Source of the DNA: Branchinecta lynchi
Taxonomy: Eukaryota; Arthropoda; Branchiopoda; Anostraca; Branchinectidae
NCBI GenBank assembly: GCA_023053575.1
Contig: JAKZAP010000018.1
Location: 20,426,202-20,490,201 of the forward strand
Reading direction: 5' to 3'
DNA: 64,000 bases
The position numbers were made by a program, and so were the translations under genes. Of this stretch, positions 54,101 through 60,174 are shown one piece after another (position 1 is the first letter of the stretch; every line of letters starts with the position of its first letter). The notes beneath the pieces were generated by a model. That model saw only the letters and a program-made list of their open reading frames with translations, was not told where the DNA came from and did no database searches.

Positions 54101-56651
54101 ACTGTCATATTTACAGAAATCGAATACAATGTGCACCAATTTTCAAAAATTTCTAGCCCCTCGTGAACCGATTCTTACTTACAAGTCCGTCTCCCGTTAT
54201 TGACATCAAATTCACGGGAAACAAATAATGGATACACCAGCTATCAAAAGTTGCAAGCCCCTCATCGCTGAAGATGATTATTGCATAAGCTTTTTAAACG
54301 GGATGTTCTAAAAAAATTAATCATATGATCAAAAGGTATTCTTCAGCGTTGTAAAAACAACAACAAAATAATATAGGAAGAAGGGACTAAATTAACTTTG
54401 CAGTCAGTTGTACTTTATCCTTTTCAATCGTAGACATCGTGACGGATGAAAACTTGGAACAATATCTTATATAATCTAGTTGGTAATAGAAACCTATCCG
54501 TAACTTTTCAGGATTAAAATACCATAGATGACACTACTAATTATTATGAAACTACCTCATTGCTTTACATTTTCGTTTGTATCCGTTGTGTAAACAGTTA
54601 ATCCTCGGTTACATTGATATACCATCGACACAAACTTTCTTACCGTCAGATTTATAGAAATCGAATACAATGTGCACCCATTTGCAAAAATTCCTAGCCC
54701 CTCGTGAACCGATTCCTACTTACAAGTCCCTCTCCCGTGATATACATTAAGTTAACCGGAAACAAATAATGGGTACACCAGCTAGCAAAAGCTGCAAACC
54801 CATCATCGCAGAAGATGATTGTAGCATAACAGCCGATTATTACTTACAAGTCCCTTGCATATCTTACCATTGGGAACCAAATTGTTCTTACCATCGAATA
54901 CACCGGAAACAAATAACAGGTATACCAACTAGCAAAAGCTGCAAACCCCTCATTACCGAAGATGATTATGGGCTAACAGTCGACTGTTGCTTAGAAGTCT
55001 CCTATATGTATCATAACTGGTAACGCCTATTTTTGGTTTCAATGTACCTTACTATGAAGTTGTCAACCCCTTTGAAATTTTCAAACTGGTGTATCTCATG
55101 AAGGAATTTTTGTACCAAAAAATGGATGACATATACTTTGATCAGCTCATCAATGGCTATCGATTGCCGTCGAAAAAAAAATTCTACCTGTCTTAGTTCA
55201 AAAGTTGACTTTTTTGCCGTAGGCCAACTTTCTAACGTCACGACTTAGAAAGGAGCAAAGGATAAGCTCTAGTTTCTTTAGCAATGAGAGAACTTTTAAA
55301 GTTTAAGAGGCACATCTGATACCGTTACTCTACCACAAACCAAAGTGCAAAAAAAATAAATTATAAACTCAGCTGAAATCGTCGCAGACATGGACAGAAA
55401 AATAGATGGCAGCACTTTCGGACCCGTGGGAAAAAGCCACTTTTTTGTCTCTGTAGATTTTTCTATTTATCACTCAAAGAAGATATGTTGGCTGTGGGGC
55501 CGGGTAACTGCCGCATATATTTAACACTTATAGATTTTAGTCCATCTTCAATTTGAAACTGGTGCCTGCCTGCTTGCGTGCTAGAACGGAGCTTTCCACT
55601 CGAAAGCAGAAACATCTTTTGATGAAACGAAAGGTTCGCTACACAACTTCAGATAGTCCTCTCTGACATAGGCTATACAACTCCACTTCACTTCGCAAAC
55701 CGTAGGCTCTGGCTCGATGACAAGCAAAAACCATCCTTATTGGCCCCAGGCAAGAGTTCTACGGAGCTTTCCAAAATGTAATGTCATATTCATCAATCCG
55801 GCCTAAGGTCCACACTTTCCGTAAAAACCGCACAGGTTAGACCCTTCTCAGTTACCAGGAATAGAATGAAATCGGAGTCATAGGAAAAAAAAAAAAAAAA
55901 AAAAAAAAAAACGAGGACAAAACCAAAGTGTTGCTCTCGCAACACAATTTACAGGTAGAACAGGCAATCCTCAGCTGAAGAAGACTGTTAATCACTCTTT
56001 GATGTTGATAAAAACGAAATTTGTATTCAAATTTAGTAGCGCGTCCAGCCCGACCAGGCACAAAAAAGTTAAATAAAAAAAAACTACAATAAACAAATGA
56101 CATTTATCATAGGTGGATCATATATACTCCACTTCCTTTTCTTTTTAACATTTAATCCTAAATAAGTAGGACAGTTAGTACGATAATTAGTTCGTATGCC
56201 AGCAAAGTATGTACTACGGTATCAGACCAGACCCGAACATAGCAATCCAGGGCCCTTAGATGGGGCCCCCTTTTTGACAATTTAGCAAAAAACAAACTTT
56301 CGTTTATTTTGTATTTATTTAACGTATTTCCATTTTAGAAAATAGAAAAGGAGACGAAATAGAAAAGTAGTACCAACTAGCCTACACTTAGTTTTACACA
56401 TTCCAATTTTTACATTAACGCTTTCGGTCCCTGCCCGGGGCCTTTTCTGAAGTTGGGACTTGGGGCCCTAGGTTTCCCTGGGAAGAAGTTCCCCACGATA
56501 TCTGACAGAGAATCAAGAATAATCATGGAACAGATAAATAATCTACAATAATTAATCAAGAACACATGACCAATAATAACTTCTCTCGATTGTTACCTGC
56601 GATTAAGGGGAGGAGCCACGAGACGAGCGCTACGTAATACCCGAGCGCCAT
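26947..56651 (-). CDS. hig: Hikaru genki-like secreted Ig/sushi protein, nine exons identified
   Basis: Hikaru genki is a secreted protein of the insect cholinergic synaptic cleft with one Ig domain and several CCP/sushi domains. Exons found: 56597-56651, 50784-50969, 46067-46232, 42535-42708, 39677-39811, 33548-33691, 31588-31800, 29191-29361 and 26947-27131. In order they encode a signal peptide, a four-Cys CCP-like domain, a second CCP-like domain missing its first Cys, one Ig domain (GQILVRPGAIIHLDC, then DTGIFTCATPHGHANSI), four CCP domains and a TGA stop with no membrane segment. Nearly all introns are phase 1, typical of extracellular modules. N-glycosylation sequons include NGT, NVT, NIS and NWT. 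The junction 50784 to 46232 is out of phase and would create TAG, so at least one exon is missing there. Family assignment rests on domain order and recalled Ig sequence; another Ig/sushi paralogue is possible. Confidence 0.8.
27388..27640. repeat. 126-bp tandem duplication
   Basis: GAGTAAAAGTTGTGGAC and the following sequence through AGTACATCGCAG occurs twice, starting at 27388 and 27514, with only a few differences. It is recent and intronic. Confidence 0.85.
28050..28305 (+). repeat. Probable LINE 3' end with AATGAATA tail
   Basis: The sequence ends GGGCAATAAATGAATAAATG and AATAAATAAAC, a simple-repeat tail after an AT-rich 3'UTR that contains GTCCATTGAATGGACC. The coding part is absent. 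Confidence 0.45.
28693..29110. mobile_element. GGCGTATTCTCGCC-type TIR element, best copy (~420 bp)
   Basis: Bounded by AGGCGTATTCTCGCCGTTCC and its inverted copy GGAACGGCGAGAATACGCCT. It has GC-rich termini and an AT-rich middle with no coding potential. A target duplication is not clear; flanks are TA-rich. It lies in the hig-like gene intron before exon 29191-29361. Confidence 0.72.
29191..29361 (-). CDS. hig: hig-like exon 8 (sushi 3)
   Basis: A single phase 1-1 exon encoding one domain: ICPPPLPPLNGYV, RIRYRCNRHYAM, RSLVVC and EWSAPLPY-C. The final Cys codon is split T|GT across the junction with the last exon. TTCCTCAG acceptor and GTAAGC donor. Confidence 0.92.
29362..30218 (-). other. 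hig-like intron, unrecognised
   Basis: No coding signal was seen. CCCAGATTCCGG-AAGGTGAAGACT near 30150 is the inverse of GTCTTCACCTCCCGGAACTT near 29960, suggesting a small ~210-bp TIR element at about 29960-30175. Confidence 0.45.
30219..30794. mobile_element. Long fold-back element (575 bp)
   Basis: Outer ends TAGAGAGATTGCACC and GGTGCAATCTCTC pair. The inner arms 30309-30463 and 30560-30722 are near-perfect reverse complements over about 155 bp (for example CCAGGGACTTGCTGGAAATG in both). The loop is about 95 bp. A transcript of either strand would fold into a long hairpin. Confidence 0.85.
31588..31800 (-). CDS. hig: hig-like exon 7 (end of sushi 1 and all of sushi 2)
   Basis: Seventy-one codons' length, phase 1-1. 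VWSSPSPSC closes sushi 1. The second domain runs LCDIPES, KFSCPRGFGL, SVVTC and NWTATPPVC. Two donors are possible near TGTAAAGGTACAC. Using GTACAC keeps the last Cys and gives K-Asp at the junction, so it was chosen. Confidence 0.9.
31910..32202. mobile_element. AATAACACTAGGGAGTAGCGCC MITE, copy a
   Basis: TIR AGAGCAAAATAACACTAGGG at left and CTACTCCCTAGCG-TTTATTTT at right. The interior carries GAGCCAGCGCTGGTGAACG and GACGTTCTCTATC, shared by copies at 34758, 42941 and 43862. Non-coding. Confidence 0.75.
32834..33400. mobile_element. Probable TIR element with imperfect ends
   Basis: TAAGCCTTGTCCTAATCGGT at left pairs imperfectly with CACCTATTAGGACAATGCTT-like sequence at right (33375-33397). 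GGTGTATTACGGCG and CACCTTATTACACC extend the match. The open frames inside have no recognisable similarity. Confidence 0.5.
33548..33691 (-). CDS. hig: hig-like exon 6 (first part of sushi domain 1)
   Basis: Phase 1-1 exon, CACCTCAG acceptor and GTACTG donor. It encodes VTCAIRDD, then QVVYSCAEGFRLVGEKSAIC, three of the four sushi Cys, with an NVT sequon. The domain is completed in the next exon (VWSSPSPSC). A TTAA MITE stops 21 nt upstream of the acceptor. Confidence 0.9.
33713..34081. mobile_element. TTAA-flanked MITE, copy 2 (369 bp)
   Basis: Same family and orientation as the 1621-1990 copy. It is bounded by TTAA at 33709-33712 and 34082-34085, with termini AGGACCCG and GGGGTCCT. It lies in the intron upstream of the hig-like exon 33548-33691, leaving only a 21-nt polypyrimidine/AG segment between element and exon. 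Confidence 0.85.
34758..35115. mobile_element. AATAACACTAGGGAGTAGCGCC MITE, copy b (inverse)
   Basis: Ends AGAGCAGCATAACACAAGG and GCGCTACTCCCTACTGTTAT. The interior CGTTCACCAGCGCTGGCTC is the inverse of copy a. Confidence 0.75.
35424..36104. mobile_element. TIR element containing a 20-bp satellite
   Basis: Termini CCCGTATGGAAATAATTCAA at left and TTGAATTATTTCCATACGGG at right. The inverted match extends to about 60 bp (including TATGGGACATT). The interior is almost entirely GTAAACAACTG/CAGTTGTTTAC motifs. No coding capacity and no clear target duplication. Confidence 0.85.
35781..36000. repeat. 20-bp tandem satellite, 11 units
   Basis: AATCGTAAACAACTGTTTCC is repeated head to tail eleven times with only occasional base changes (for example AATTG for AATCG). 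All three minus-strand frames stay open because 20 is not a multiple of 3, giving spurious METVVYDWKQLFTIGNSCL peptides. Confidence 0.95.
36345..36602. mobile_element. 258-bp MITE
   Basis: Ends ATTGTACCGTGTTCTTCA and TGAAGAACACGGTACAAT are perfect inverted repeats. Non-coding interior. Confidence 0.75.
36711..37215. mobile_element. 505-bp TIR element with possible TAG target duplication
   Basis: Ends GAACGTGTCCGAAAGCT and AGCTTTCGGACACGTTC are perfect inverted repeats flanked by TAG on both sides. The left part carries clustered AATGCTGAATT/TATGCAGCATT motifs. No transposase was seen. Confidence 0.72.
37191..37606. repeat. 208-bp tandem duplication
   Basis: CACTAAAAAGCTTTCGGACA starts both copies, at 37191 and 37399. 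The copies are almost identical (GGAAGAATAAGTTCATTCCG versus GAAAGAATAAGTTCATTCGG). The duplicated unit includes the right TIR of the 36711-37215 element plus about 185 bp of flank. Confidence 0.88.
37690..37860 (+). repeat. Probable LINE 3' end with TACCT tail
   Basis: Ends GCCATAAAAAATTGTACC followed by TTACCTTACCTTACC. This is a simple pentamer tail typical of a non-LTR element. The frame upstream (GYLIEDSLPAEKICF) could be its C-terminus but was not recognised. Confidence 0.4.
37984..38476 (-). pseudogene. LINE reverse transcriptase 3' fragment
   Basis: The minus-strand frame reads FGAKARAAYGLLVSAKT, then FYKYAKYLLGLPPWARNRKV, resembling the connection region downstream of the polymerase domain in non-LTR ORF2 proteins (KAR-A-L, H-KF-KYLLG-). 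A 3'UTR follows with an ATTGA tail (TCAATCAATCAATCAAT on plus). The fragment is 5' truncated. A fold-back MITE tip abuts it at 38502. Confidence 0.65.
38770..38892 (+). repeat. Probable LINE 3' end with GATTTGATTT tail
   Basis: TTATTAATGTACGACCAGCG followed by CAATAAACGATTTGATTTG and repeated TGATTTGATTT, the usual shape of a non-LTR 3' end. Confidence 0.45.
39100..39460. repeat. Dispersed repeat, possibly hAT-type
   Basis: Bounded by GGCAGGGGCGT and ACGCCCCTGCC. The interior AATAGCCTGCCTC, CGAAACATGCGATTGAGAAT and CTCGAGAACCCGGAAC recur inverted at 51040-51290. No target duplication was seen. Confidence 0.5.
39677..39811 (-). CDS. hig: hig-like exon 5 (second half of Ig domain)
   Basis: Phase 1-1 exon, CTGTAG acceptor and GTATGT donor. 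RNYRISVIYAKYEDTGIFTC includes the D-x-G-x-F/Y-x-C hallmark of Ig domains. ATPHGHANSISLLVK completes the last strand and leads into the first C-terminal sushi domain. Confidence 0.9.
40113..40300. mobile_element. Palindromic MITE (188 bp)
   Basis: GTGCGTGTTTTTTTTATGTA plus GTTTCACTGTAG at left pairs with CTACACCGAAACTACATAAA and GAAACGCAC at right. The centre has TATGAAAGCACAG and ACTTTCATAACTGAA. A partial copy is at 12800-12936. Confidence 0.7.
40380..40690. repeat. AGTAACTA-rich repeat block
   Basis: Many GTAGTAACTACG and AATAGTTACTATT motifs on both strands, between CCCTGAGCGTGTTCCACC and GCGTAGTAACTACGAATACG. Related TTACTAT-rich sequence lies at 46280-46560. Probably a decayed MITE. Confidence 0.45.
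40783..41780. repeat. ~260-bp tandem array, four copies
   Basis: GAGGAAACACCAGACA-CTGGTGAG recurs at about 40783, 41042, 41306 and 41571 (spacing 258-265). Each unit also has ACCAGTGTTACAATGG, TTTCACTTGTACTTTAACGG and CCTTTGGAGACCTAGGATAC. Copies differ by a few percent. It lies in the hig-like intron between the Ig-coding exons. Confidence 0.92.
41818..42020. repeat. ATGCTACTAC-rich dispersed repeat, copy 1
   Basis: GCATGCAGTAGTAACTGTTG, AAACTGGATGCTACTACAG and ACTAC-rich sequence, related to 58335-58570 (AAGACTGGATGCTATTATGG). Confidence 0.55.
42535..42708 (-). CDS. hig: hig-like exon 4 (first half of Ig domain)
   Basis: Phase 1-1 exon, TTTGCAG acceptor and GTATCA donor. RPGAIIHLDCIF carries the first Ig Cys and GNPAWSYT the core Trp. 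Its last base plus the next exon's first two give the Gly of YPKG-WS. Confidence 0.87.
42941..43300. mobile_element. AATAACACTAGGGAGTAGCGCC MITE, copy c
   Basis: Ends GATCAGAATAACACTAGAGA and CTTAGTGTTATTTTGCTCTG. Full interior with GAGCCAGCGCTGGTAAACG. Confidence 0.78.
43862..44195. mobile_element. AATAACACTAGGGAGTAGCGCC MITE, copy d (inverse)
   Basis: Ends CAGAGCAAATAACACTAGG and CGCTACTCGCTAGTGTTACT. Interior TCGTGCACCAGCGTTGGCTC in inverse orientation. It lies within about 560 bp of copy c in the same intron, so the two could pair. Confidence 0.75.
44290..44835. mobile_element. GGCGTATTCTCGCC-type TIR element, third copy (~546 bp)
   Basis: Starts AAGGCGTAATCTCGCCGTCC and ends GGGGCGAGAATACGCCT. 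The interior is shared with the other two copies in inverse orientation. Non-coding. Confidence 0.68.
45028..46066 (-). other. hig-like intron, no recognised element
   Basis: GAGCCACAA and CGGAAACAC motifs repeat between 44870 and 45350. The rest is AT-rich with no coding similarity. Confidence 0.45.
46067..46232 (-). CDS. hig: hig-like exon 3 (CCP-like domain, incomplete)
   Basis: Fifty-five codons plus one base, CTTTGTAG acceptor and GTAGGT donor. YLTCPPLGKRKLLG, SEIHC and GRWSHMLPEC are the last three Cys and the Trp of a sushi domain. The first Cys should lie in an upstream exon not found. The start must be phase 0, whereas exon 2 ends in phase 1. Confidence 0.82.
46233..48179 (-). other. 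hig-like intron 2 (distal part), probably hiding a missing exon
   Basis: Contains GTTACGATCGTTAC-type repeats (46280-46560), a C-run at 46740, a simple tail ATCTATCTATCTATCT at 47139-47157, and a repeat at 47385-47545 also present at 19100-19280. I could not find a convincing exon, though phase and the missing Cys require at least one between 46233 and 50783. Confidence 0.4.
48180..49260 (-). pseudogene. LINE 3' fragment (ORF2 C-terminus and 3'UTR), split by a hAT-type element
   Basis: From 49260 down the minus frame reads [56 protein letters not shown] and FHRDILPPDFLP. This is the region downstream of the polymerase domain in non-LTR retrotransposon ORF2, with the conserved LEYG-PVWH motif. 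It breaks at RTRYAQS, where a 387-bp element is inserted, and the 3'UTR continues from 48423 to about 48180 with an ATTGAATTGAA tail. The same family is at 2410-2717/5188-5523 and 6479-6771. It is 5' truncated. Confidence 0.82.
48432..48818. mobile_element. hAT-type MITE (387 bp), TSD AACTCTGA
   Basis: Ends TAGTGTTGGGCGATATTCGA and AAATATCGCCCAACACTA are inverted. A perfect 8-bp TSD AACTCTGA lies at 48424-48431 and 48819-48826. The arms consist of ATCGATAT repeats. Inserted in the LINE coding end. Confidence 0.88.
49277..49488. mobile_element. Fold-back MITE, second copy
   Basis: Arms CAGCTACGATGCTTTGGCA (49286-) and TGCCAAAGCATCGTAGCTG (to 49455) pair perfectly. TTTCGGCCCTTCCTGGCAAG and the outer GACGTATCCG link it to the 19389 element. 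The tip TGCCAAAGCATCGTAGCTGA also occurs alone at 38502-38521. Confidence 0.7.
49489..50783 (-). other. hig-like intron 2 (proximal part), unrecognised
   Basis: No repeat family was identified. A minus-strand segment near 50050-50247 stays open and has several Cys, but no convincing splice frame or similarity. Confidence 0.4.
50784..50969 (-). CDS. hig: hig-like exon 2 (CCP-like domain)
   Basis: Sixty-one codons in a phase 1-1 exon, TTCCAG acceptor and GTAAGA donor. Cysteines in RCEPPEFELGAF, PQTCKIKC and QWVGPFC give a four-Cys sushi-like module, with an NGT sequon. The W before the last Cys fits the CCP pattern. Confidence 0.85.
51040..51290. repeat. Inverse copy of the 39100-39460 repeat
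   Basis: CTGGCACTACGCCCGG, GTTCTGGGTTCTCGAGCG and CGCATGTTTCGAGAGGCAGG are the inverse of motifs at 39200-39390. Confidence 0.5.
52312..55945. mobile_element. ~3.6-kb unit bounded by inverted hairpin ends and filled by a tandem array
   Basis: AAAGTGTTGCGAGAGCAACA plus CTTTGGTTTTGT at the left is matched inverted by ACAAAACCAAAGTGTTGCTC plus TCGCAACAC at 55917-55945. Each end is itself a hairpin (GTGTTGC-GAGA-GCAACAC). About four units of ~0.55-0.75 kb lie between them. Whether the ends define one mobile element, for example Helitron-like, or two separate insertions cannot be decided here. Confidence 0.5.
52492..55175. repeat. ~0.73-kb tandem array, about four units
   Basis: Unit start AATACCATAGATGACACTAT occurs near 52491, 53221, 53972 (variant) and 54518. 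Units share CGTTTGTACCCGTTGCGTAA, TGTGCACCAATTTTCAAAAA and TTTCTAGCCCCTCGTG. Within a unit, CTAGCAAAAGCTGCAAAC and CTTACAGTCGACTGTTG are themselves repeated. The third unit is shortened by deletion. Short open frames in it are repetitive and not considered genes. Confidence 0.88.
55250..56590. other. hig-like intron 1, no recognised gene
   Basis: A poly-A run lies at about 55887-55910. A segment at 56249-56482 begins CCAGGGCCCTTAGATGGGGC and ends GGGGCCCTAGGTTTCCCTGG, perhaps a decayed TIR element. The rest is unrecognised. Confidence 0.4.
56597..56651 (-). CDS. hig: hig-like exon 1 (signal peptide)
   Basis: ATG followed by MALGYYVALVSWLLPLIAG is a textbook secretory signal peptide. The exon ends in phase 1 at a GTAACA donor and joins GG-CGA-TGT of the next exon to give Gly-Arg-Cys. 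It is too short for an ORF scan and was found by looking upstream for a phase-compatible leader. Confidence 0.75.
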
Positions 56652-56841
56652 CCTTAAGGACGGGAGCGTAGAAACTGGCAAACGTGTCTACTCAGTGATC
56701 AACAAAGTCGCATAAAACTTCAAGGAGTGATTTTAACCTGCACTCCTAATCATAAGCACAAACGCAGACATCGTTTTCTACTCAGAAACACAAACTTGAC
56801 AATTGGTTAATTAGCCGTCGTCTCGGAATCCACTCGTCAAA
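56652..56841. promoter_or_regulatory. Shared divergent promoter region of the hig-like gene and GNB1L
   Basis: Only 190 bp separate the two start codons, so both transcripts must start within or very near this stretch unless 5'UTR introns exist. It contains an inverted CCAAT box (ACAATTGGTTAATT near 56800) and CTACTCAGTG/CTACTCAGAA sequences like the arthropod TCAGT initiator. TATA-like AAAACTT context is weak. Motif assignments are tentative; the head-to-head arrangement is directly seen. Confidence 0.6.
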
Positions 56842-56988
56842 ATGGCCTCTCAGACAAGCGCGCCAAAGCCAATCCATAGCGTCGCTAAGGAGGAGGCAGT
56901 GTCGGCACTCGCAGTTGTCAGTGGCGGTGACAAGGAATTTCTTGCTGTAGGAGATCGGGATGGAAACCTGGAAATATACTCGCTAGAG
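56842..56988 (+). CDS. GNB1L: GNB1L exon 1
   Basis: Forty-nine codons from ATG to GTAAGC, phase 0. It encodes MASQTSAPKPIHSVAKEE and the outer strands of the first WD blade ending IYSLE. Confidence 0.87.
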
Positions 56989-59681
56989 GTAAGCGGGAGG
57001 GGGGGGGGGTCAGAAATTATAGCATAGTGGGTTACAGATGCAAAGTGAGTAATCAGGACTTAGAAAAAAGGAAAAATATTTGATTGAAAATAAATTCAGT
57101 TAAAAGACCTGTCTTACCTATAATACTAAAACCAACCTACTTCCATAATTATTCCATATATTTCGAAACCCGGAGACCCAAATTTCGTACGGTACATTCT
57201 AACCCCTCTAACAAAACCACGCTGATTTTCTCACTTGCCGTGTTTTGCTACCTTCGATGTGTATCACGGTGTCGACGAGGAATTTTTCCATCAGAAAAAC
57301 CGGTTATGTAAATTGTTTCCTTGTTTTCGCTATAAGTCAACGGGCTCCGGAAAGGCTTAAAACAGCAAAAACTGTGTGTTATTTGTTGAAAGCCCAGCCT
57401 AGTTGTAAAGTATTCAAATATTTTAAAATAATGTAAGTTGAAGAGTAAATAGTGCGAGAGGTCCTTTAAGACATTCGGTTTGGACATAAACAAGCTGCTT
57501 GCTTAAAACGGGAAACCACAAACCCAATCCAAACACCTGCACTTCCCTTTAATATTTTTCAGTATCAGATTTAAAAAATCCCCCCAACTACCCCCACACG
57601 AGATAGTCAACTTGCTTCAAAGCGTTCCATCAGAGAAAGCACATTAACTGCCCGGTTCATAAAGGTCACTCTACCAATTTTTACACGTACAGTTTTAGTT
57701 TAGTATATAGAGTGAAATACCTTGTTTGGTTTACTCACGAATAAACACACACATACATACAATGCCAAACCTCTGGTATACCAGGATTTGGCATCGCTTT
57801 GCCCAACGACGATTACGGTATGATGAACTCGAAACAAATAAAATAGACTACTGACGATTTGAGTGAATCCAAAAAAATTCGAAAAACGGTATCCAGCCGC
57901 TGTCATTTCCTAACCAGCGTCCCACAATATGCTTTGCCAACTGCTGGGCATAACCTATAAAAATCAAGCAATTGTGGTAGAGTGGTTCAAACCGCCCAGC
58001 TTTTTGTAGGGCAAACGAAGGCAGACGAGCTTTCGTAAGTAAGAGCCTGGTAGCAGTCCTGTTTTCTTTTTGATGGGAGTTTGGCGCTACGACGATAAAG
58101 AGTGAAGGACAACCTCGTGGAAGCTGGAAGCTAACGAAAATGCCTCCTTTGCAAATGTTTCAATCTTACGATCAATAAAGTACCAGATACTACTTCAGGT
58201 GGTTAGCCATGATATAACCTAAACGCATTAGCTGTTAGCTGAACAGTTTTTGGTTATTAGGTTTTAGCAGGGACCCATAAAATTCCTGTTAAAACTTAAC
58301 AGGAAATTTATGGGTCCCTGGTTTCAGTTATTAGATTTTTTTGCAGTACTAACGATGCTACTACATGCTTCTACTTCAAGGCTACCGTGTTACTGCATAC
58401 TGCTATATGCTACTATTAACAAGACTGGATGCTATTATGGCAAGACAGGATGCTACTGGATACTAGTACTAAGATTGGACCAGTCTAAGGCACATTAAAT
58501 GATAGTATTCTTTGCTATTACATAGTATTACATGCAACGTTTTCGTACTACTACCATACTACTCCGCAGGCTACACATTTTTCATTGGGTTGTTACAAGA
58601 GAAGTTTTAGGCGTCGGATTCGTCCGGCTTGAGTGAGCATAAGGCAGGCATTTGTCCGGAACCATTGCTGTAGTTTTGCTTAACTTGCTCGAAAAGCCCG
58701 GACATCCTTGGTTGTAGGGTTATGGCGGTCGGAGAACTGTCTTATTCTCCTGGTAGCAAACCCCGTTTTCCACAATTACCAGTTTGGAGGCATGTGCTGG
58801 AGATACATTGATGTTGTATGTTTTTTTGTTTGTTATTTGTATGTTAGTTTATGGCGAAAGCTGAATTAAAAAGTTAATAATAAGTAATAATAATTTCGTT
58901 TTAGATATATCGCTTAGTCTTTAGTGCGAAACTGGACTGCAGCCTCCTGACGATACAACAGCTTCCCGGTAGTGCCCATTTCATTACCCAAACAAGAAGC
59001 TCGAAAATCCAGTCATGGTCAATAACTGCAGACGGACTGATGAACAAACAGACACTGTGCTACGAATACATGCGTTTCTGTGGATTACAAGTTACTAAAC
59101 ATAAAATAATAGTACCATGGAACGAAACTGGGGTCGTTAAGTTACTAAACTGGGATTTGGAAGTTACGCGGGAAATGAACATATGTGGCAACAGTGGTGA
59201 TCTGATGTTTCTGCAGGTGGTAGATGGCGACGTATGCGCCGCTGGTTTTGAACGAAAAGTGATTTTAGTTGACACTGCGACTGGGGAGGTATTCAGCAGG
59301 TGTGACCTAGAGCACAGTCTCATGTGTATTTCGTACAGTTCTAAGTTCTCCAGGATTTTCTGTGGTACAGCAGAGAGCCTTATCGTTCTTAGCGTGAAAC
59401 CGAATGAGACATATTGCGATAAAATTCAACTACTTCCAGAAACAGGCGTGGCCTCCGTATGCATACGGCCTGATGAGAAAATAGTCGCCTGTGGATGCTG
59501 GGATGGTCGGATTCGGGTGTACTCGTGCAAGAGTCTGAAGCCCCTCGCTGTAATGAATTTCCATGAAAAAAGTGTGACGAGTGTAGTATTTACACCACCG
59601 TCGTCAAATATTTGGAATAAGGTTTTGCTGATAGCCGCAGGCGAAGATGGATTGATTTCAGTATGGGATATCTACAATTAA
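56842..59681 (+). CDS. GNB1L: GNB1L-like WD-repeat protein (Asa1/GNB1L family), two exons
   Basis: GNB1L (Asa1 in yeast) is a WD40 propeller associated with the TTT complex that matures PIK-related kinases. Exons 56842-56988 and 58905-59681 join in phase 0 to give 307 residues, near the 327 of human GNB1L. The N-terminus has VSALAVVSGG and AVGDRDGNLEIYSLE (first blade). The end is most diagnostic: VCIRPDEKIVACGCWDGRI, RIRVYSCKSLKPLAVMNFH and LIAAGEDGLISVWDIYN match the terminal blades of GNB1L, where the protein ends in W-LY. The ATG follows CTCGTCAAA. Donor GTAAGC, acceptor TTTTAG. A hAT-type MITE starts 46 bp after the stop, and no AATAAA precedes it. Family recalled, not searched. Confidence 0.9.
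57104..57465. mobile_element. TTAA-flanked MITE, copy 3 (362 bp)
   Basis: Third copy of the family, in GNB1L intron 1 about 115 bp after exon 1. TTAA lies at 57100-57103 and 57466-57469. Termini are slightly decayed (AAGACCTG and AGAGGTCCT). Confidence 0.82.
57470..58334 (+). other. GNB1L intron 1, repeat remnants
   Basis: Includes a CCAACTGCTGGGCATAACC-type repeat at 57760-57990. It also has a palindrome GGGACCCATAAAATTCCTGT / ACAGGAAATTTATGGGTCCC at 58270-58319. No coding signal. Confidence 0.5.
58335..58570. repeat. ATGCTACTAC-rich dispersed repeat, copy 2
   Basis: Second copy of the 41818-42020 family, in GNB1L intron 1. It shares GGATGCTACTGGATACTAG, AAGATTGGACCAGTC and TACATGCAACGTTTT. 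Confidence 0.55.
58905..59681 (+). CDS. GNB1L: GNB1L exon 2 (terminal)
   Basis: 258 codons and TAA. It opens IYRLVFSAKLDC and continues through FITQTRSSKIQSWSI, a WD strand with the S-D/R-x-x-I-x-x-W pattern. Reading starts upstream of the internal ATG at 59040, because the acceptor TTTTAG at 58904 keeps the frame with exon 1. Confidence 0.92.
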   Translation: MYRLVFSAKLDCSLLTIQQLPGSAHFITQTRSSKIQSWSITADGLMNKQTLCYEYMRFCGLQVTKHKIIVPWNETGVVKLLNWDLEVTREMNICGNSGDLMFLQVVDGDVCAAGFERKVILVDTATGEVFSRCDLEHSLMCISYSSKFSRIFCGTAESLIVLSVKPNETYCDKIQLLPETGVASVCIRPDEKIVACGCWDGRIRVYSCKSLKPLAVMNFHEKSVTSVVFTPPSSNIWNKVLLIAAGEDGLISVWDIYN

Positions 59682-59727
59682 ATAATAGCACACTCAGCAC
59701 CTCACAAGAAAATGGCAGTGTTTGAGG

Positions 59728-60145
59728 CAGTGGGCGAATCCTAATCCGGATTCGAATCCAGAATTCGTCCTTTTTGACCGGATTCGAATCTTCTGCTTCT
59801 CAGGCTGGATTCGGATTCGGATTCCAAACCCCCAATCTTACGAATTCGCTCAAATTTCTATTCTGCATCCTTCCAGTTTCCGTTTTCCCAATTTTTGCGC
59901 AGTGGGCTTAGGCATTCCAATTTGTTTGGTGCCAACCACCAACCATGTTAAATACTCTATCACATTATCTGATTACCTGAAATATCAGTGCTTTTTGTCA
60001 CCTCTGATTTTTAAACTATAACCTATGTACGTGATTTGTTCTTTGTTAAGGTCGGATTCGATTCCGGGTTCGAATCCTCAGAATAAAATGGTGGATTCGG
60101 AATCGGATTTGTACCTAGCCCTGGATTCGGATTCGCCCATCTCTG
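59728..60145. mobile_element. hAT-type MITE, second copy (418 bp), TSD GTTTGAGG
   Basis: Same family as 3312-3751 in opposite orientation, with GATTCG-rich arms. The 8-bp TSD GTTTGAGG is perfect (59720-59727 and 60146-60153). The left terminus has lost a few bases (CAGTGGGCGAATCC). It starts 46 bp after the GNB1L stop codon. Confidence 0.87.
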
Positions 60146-60174
60146 GTTTGAGGCAGTCTACGCACAAACTCCTG

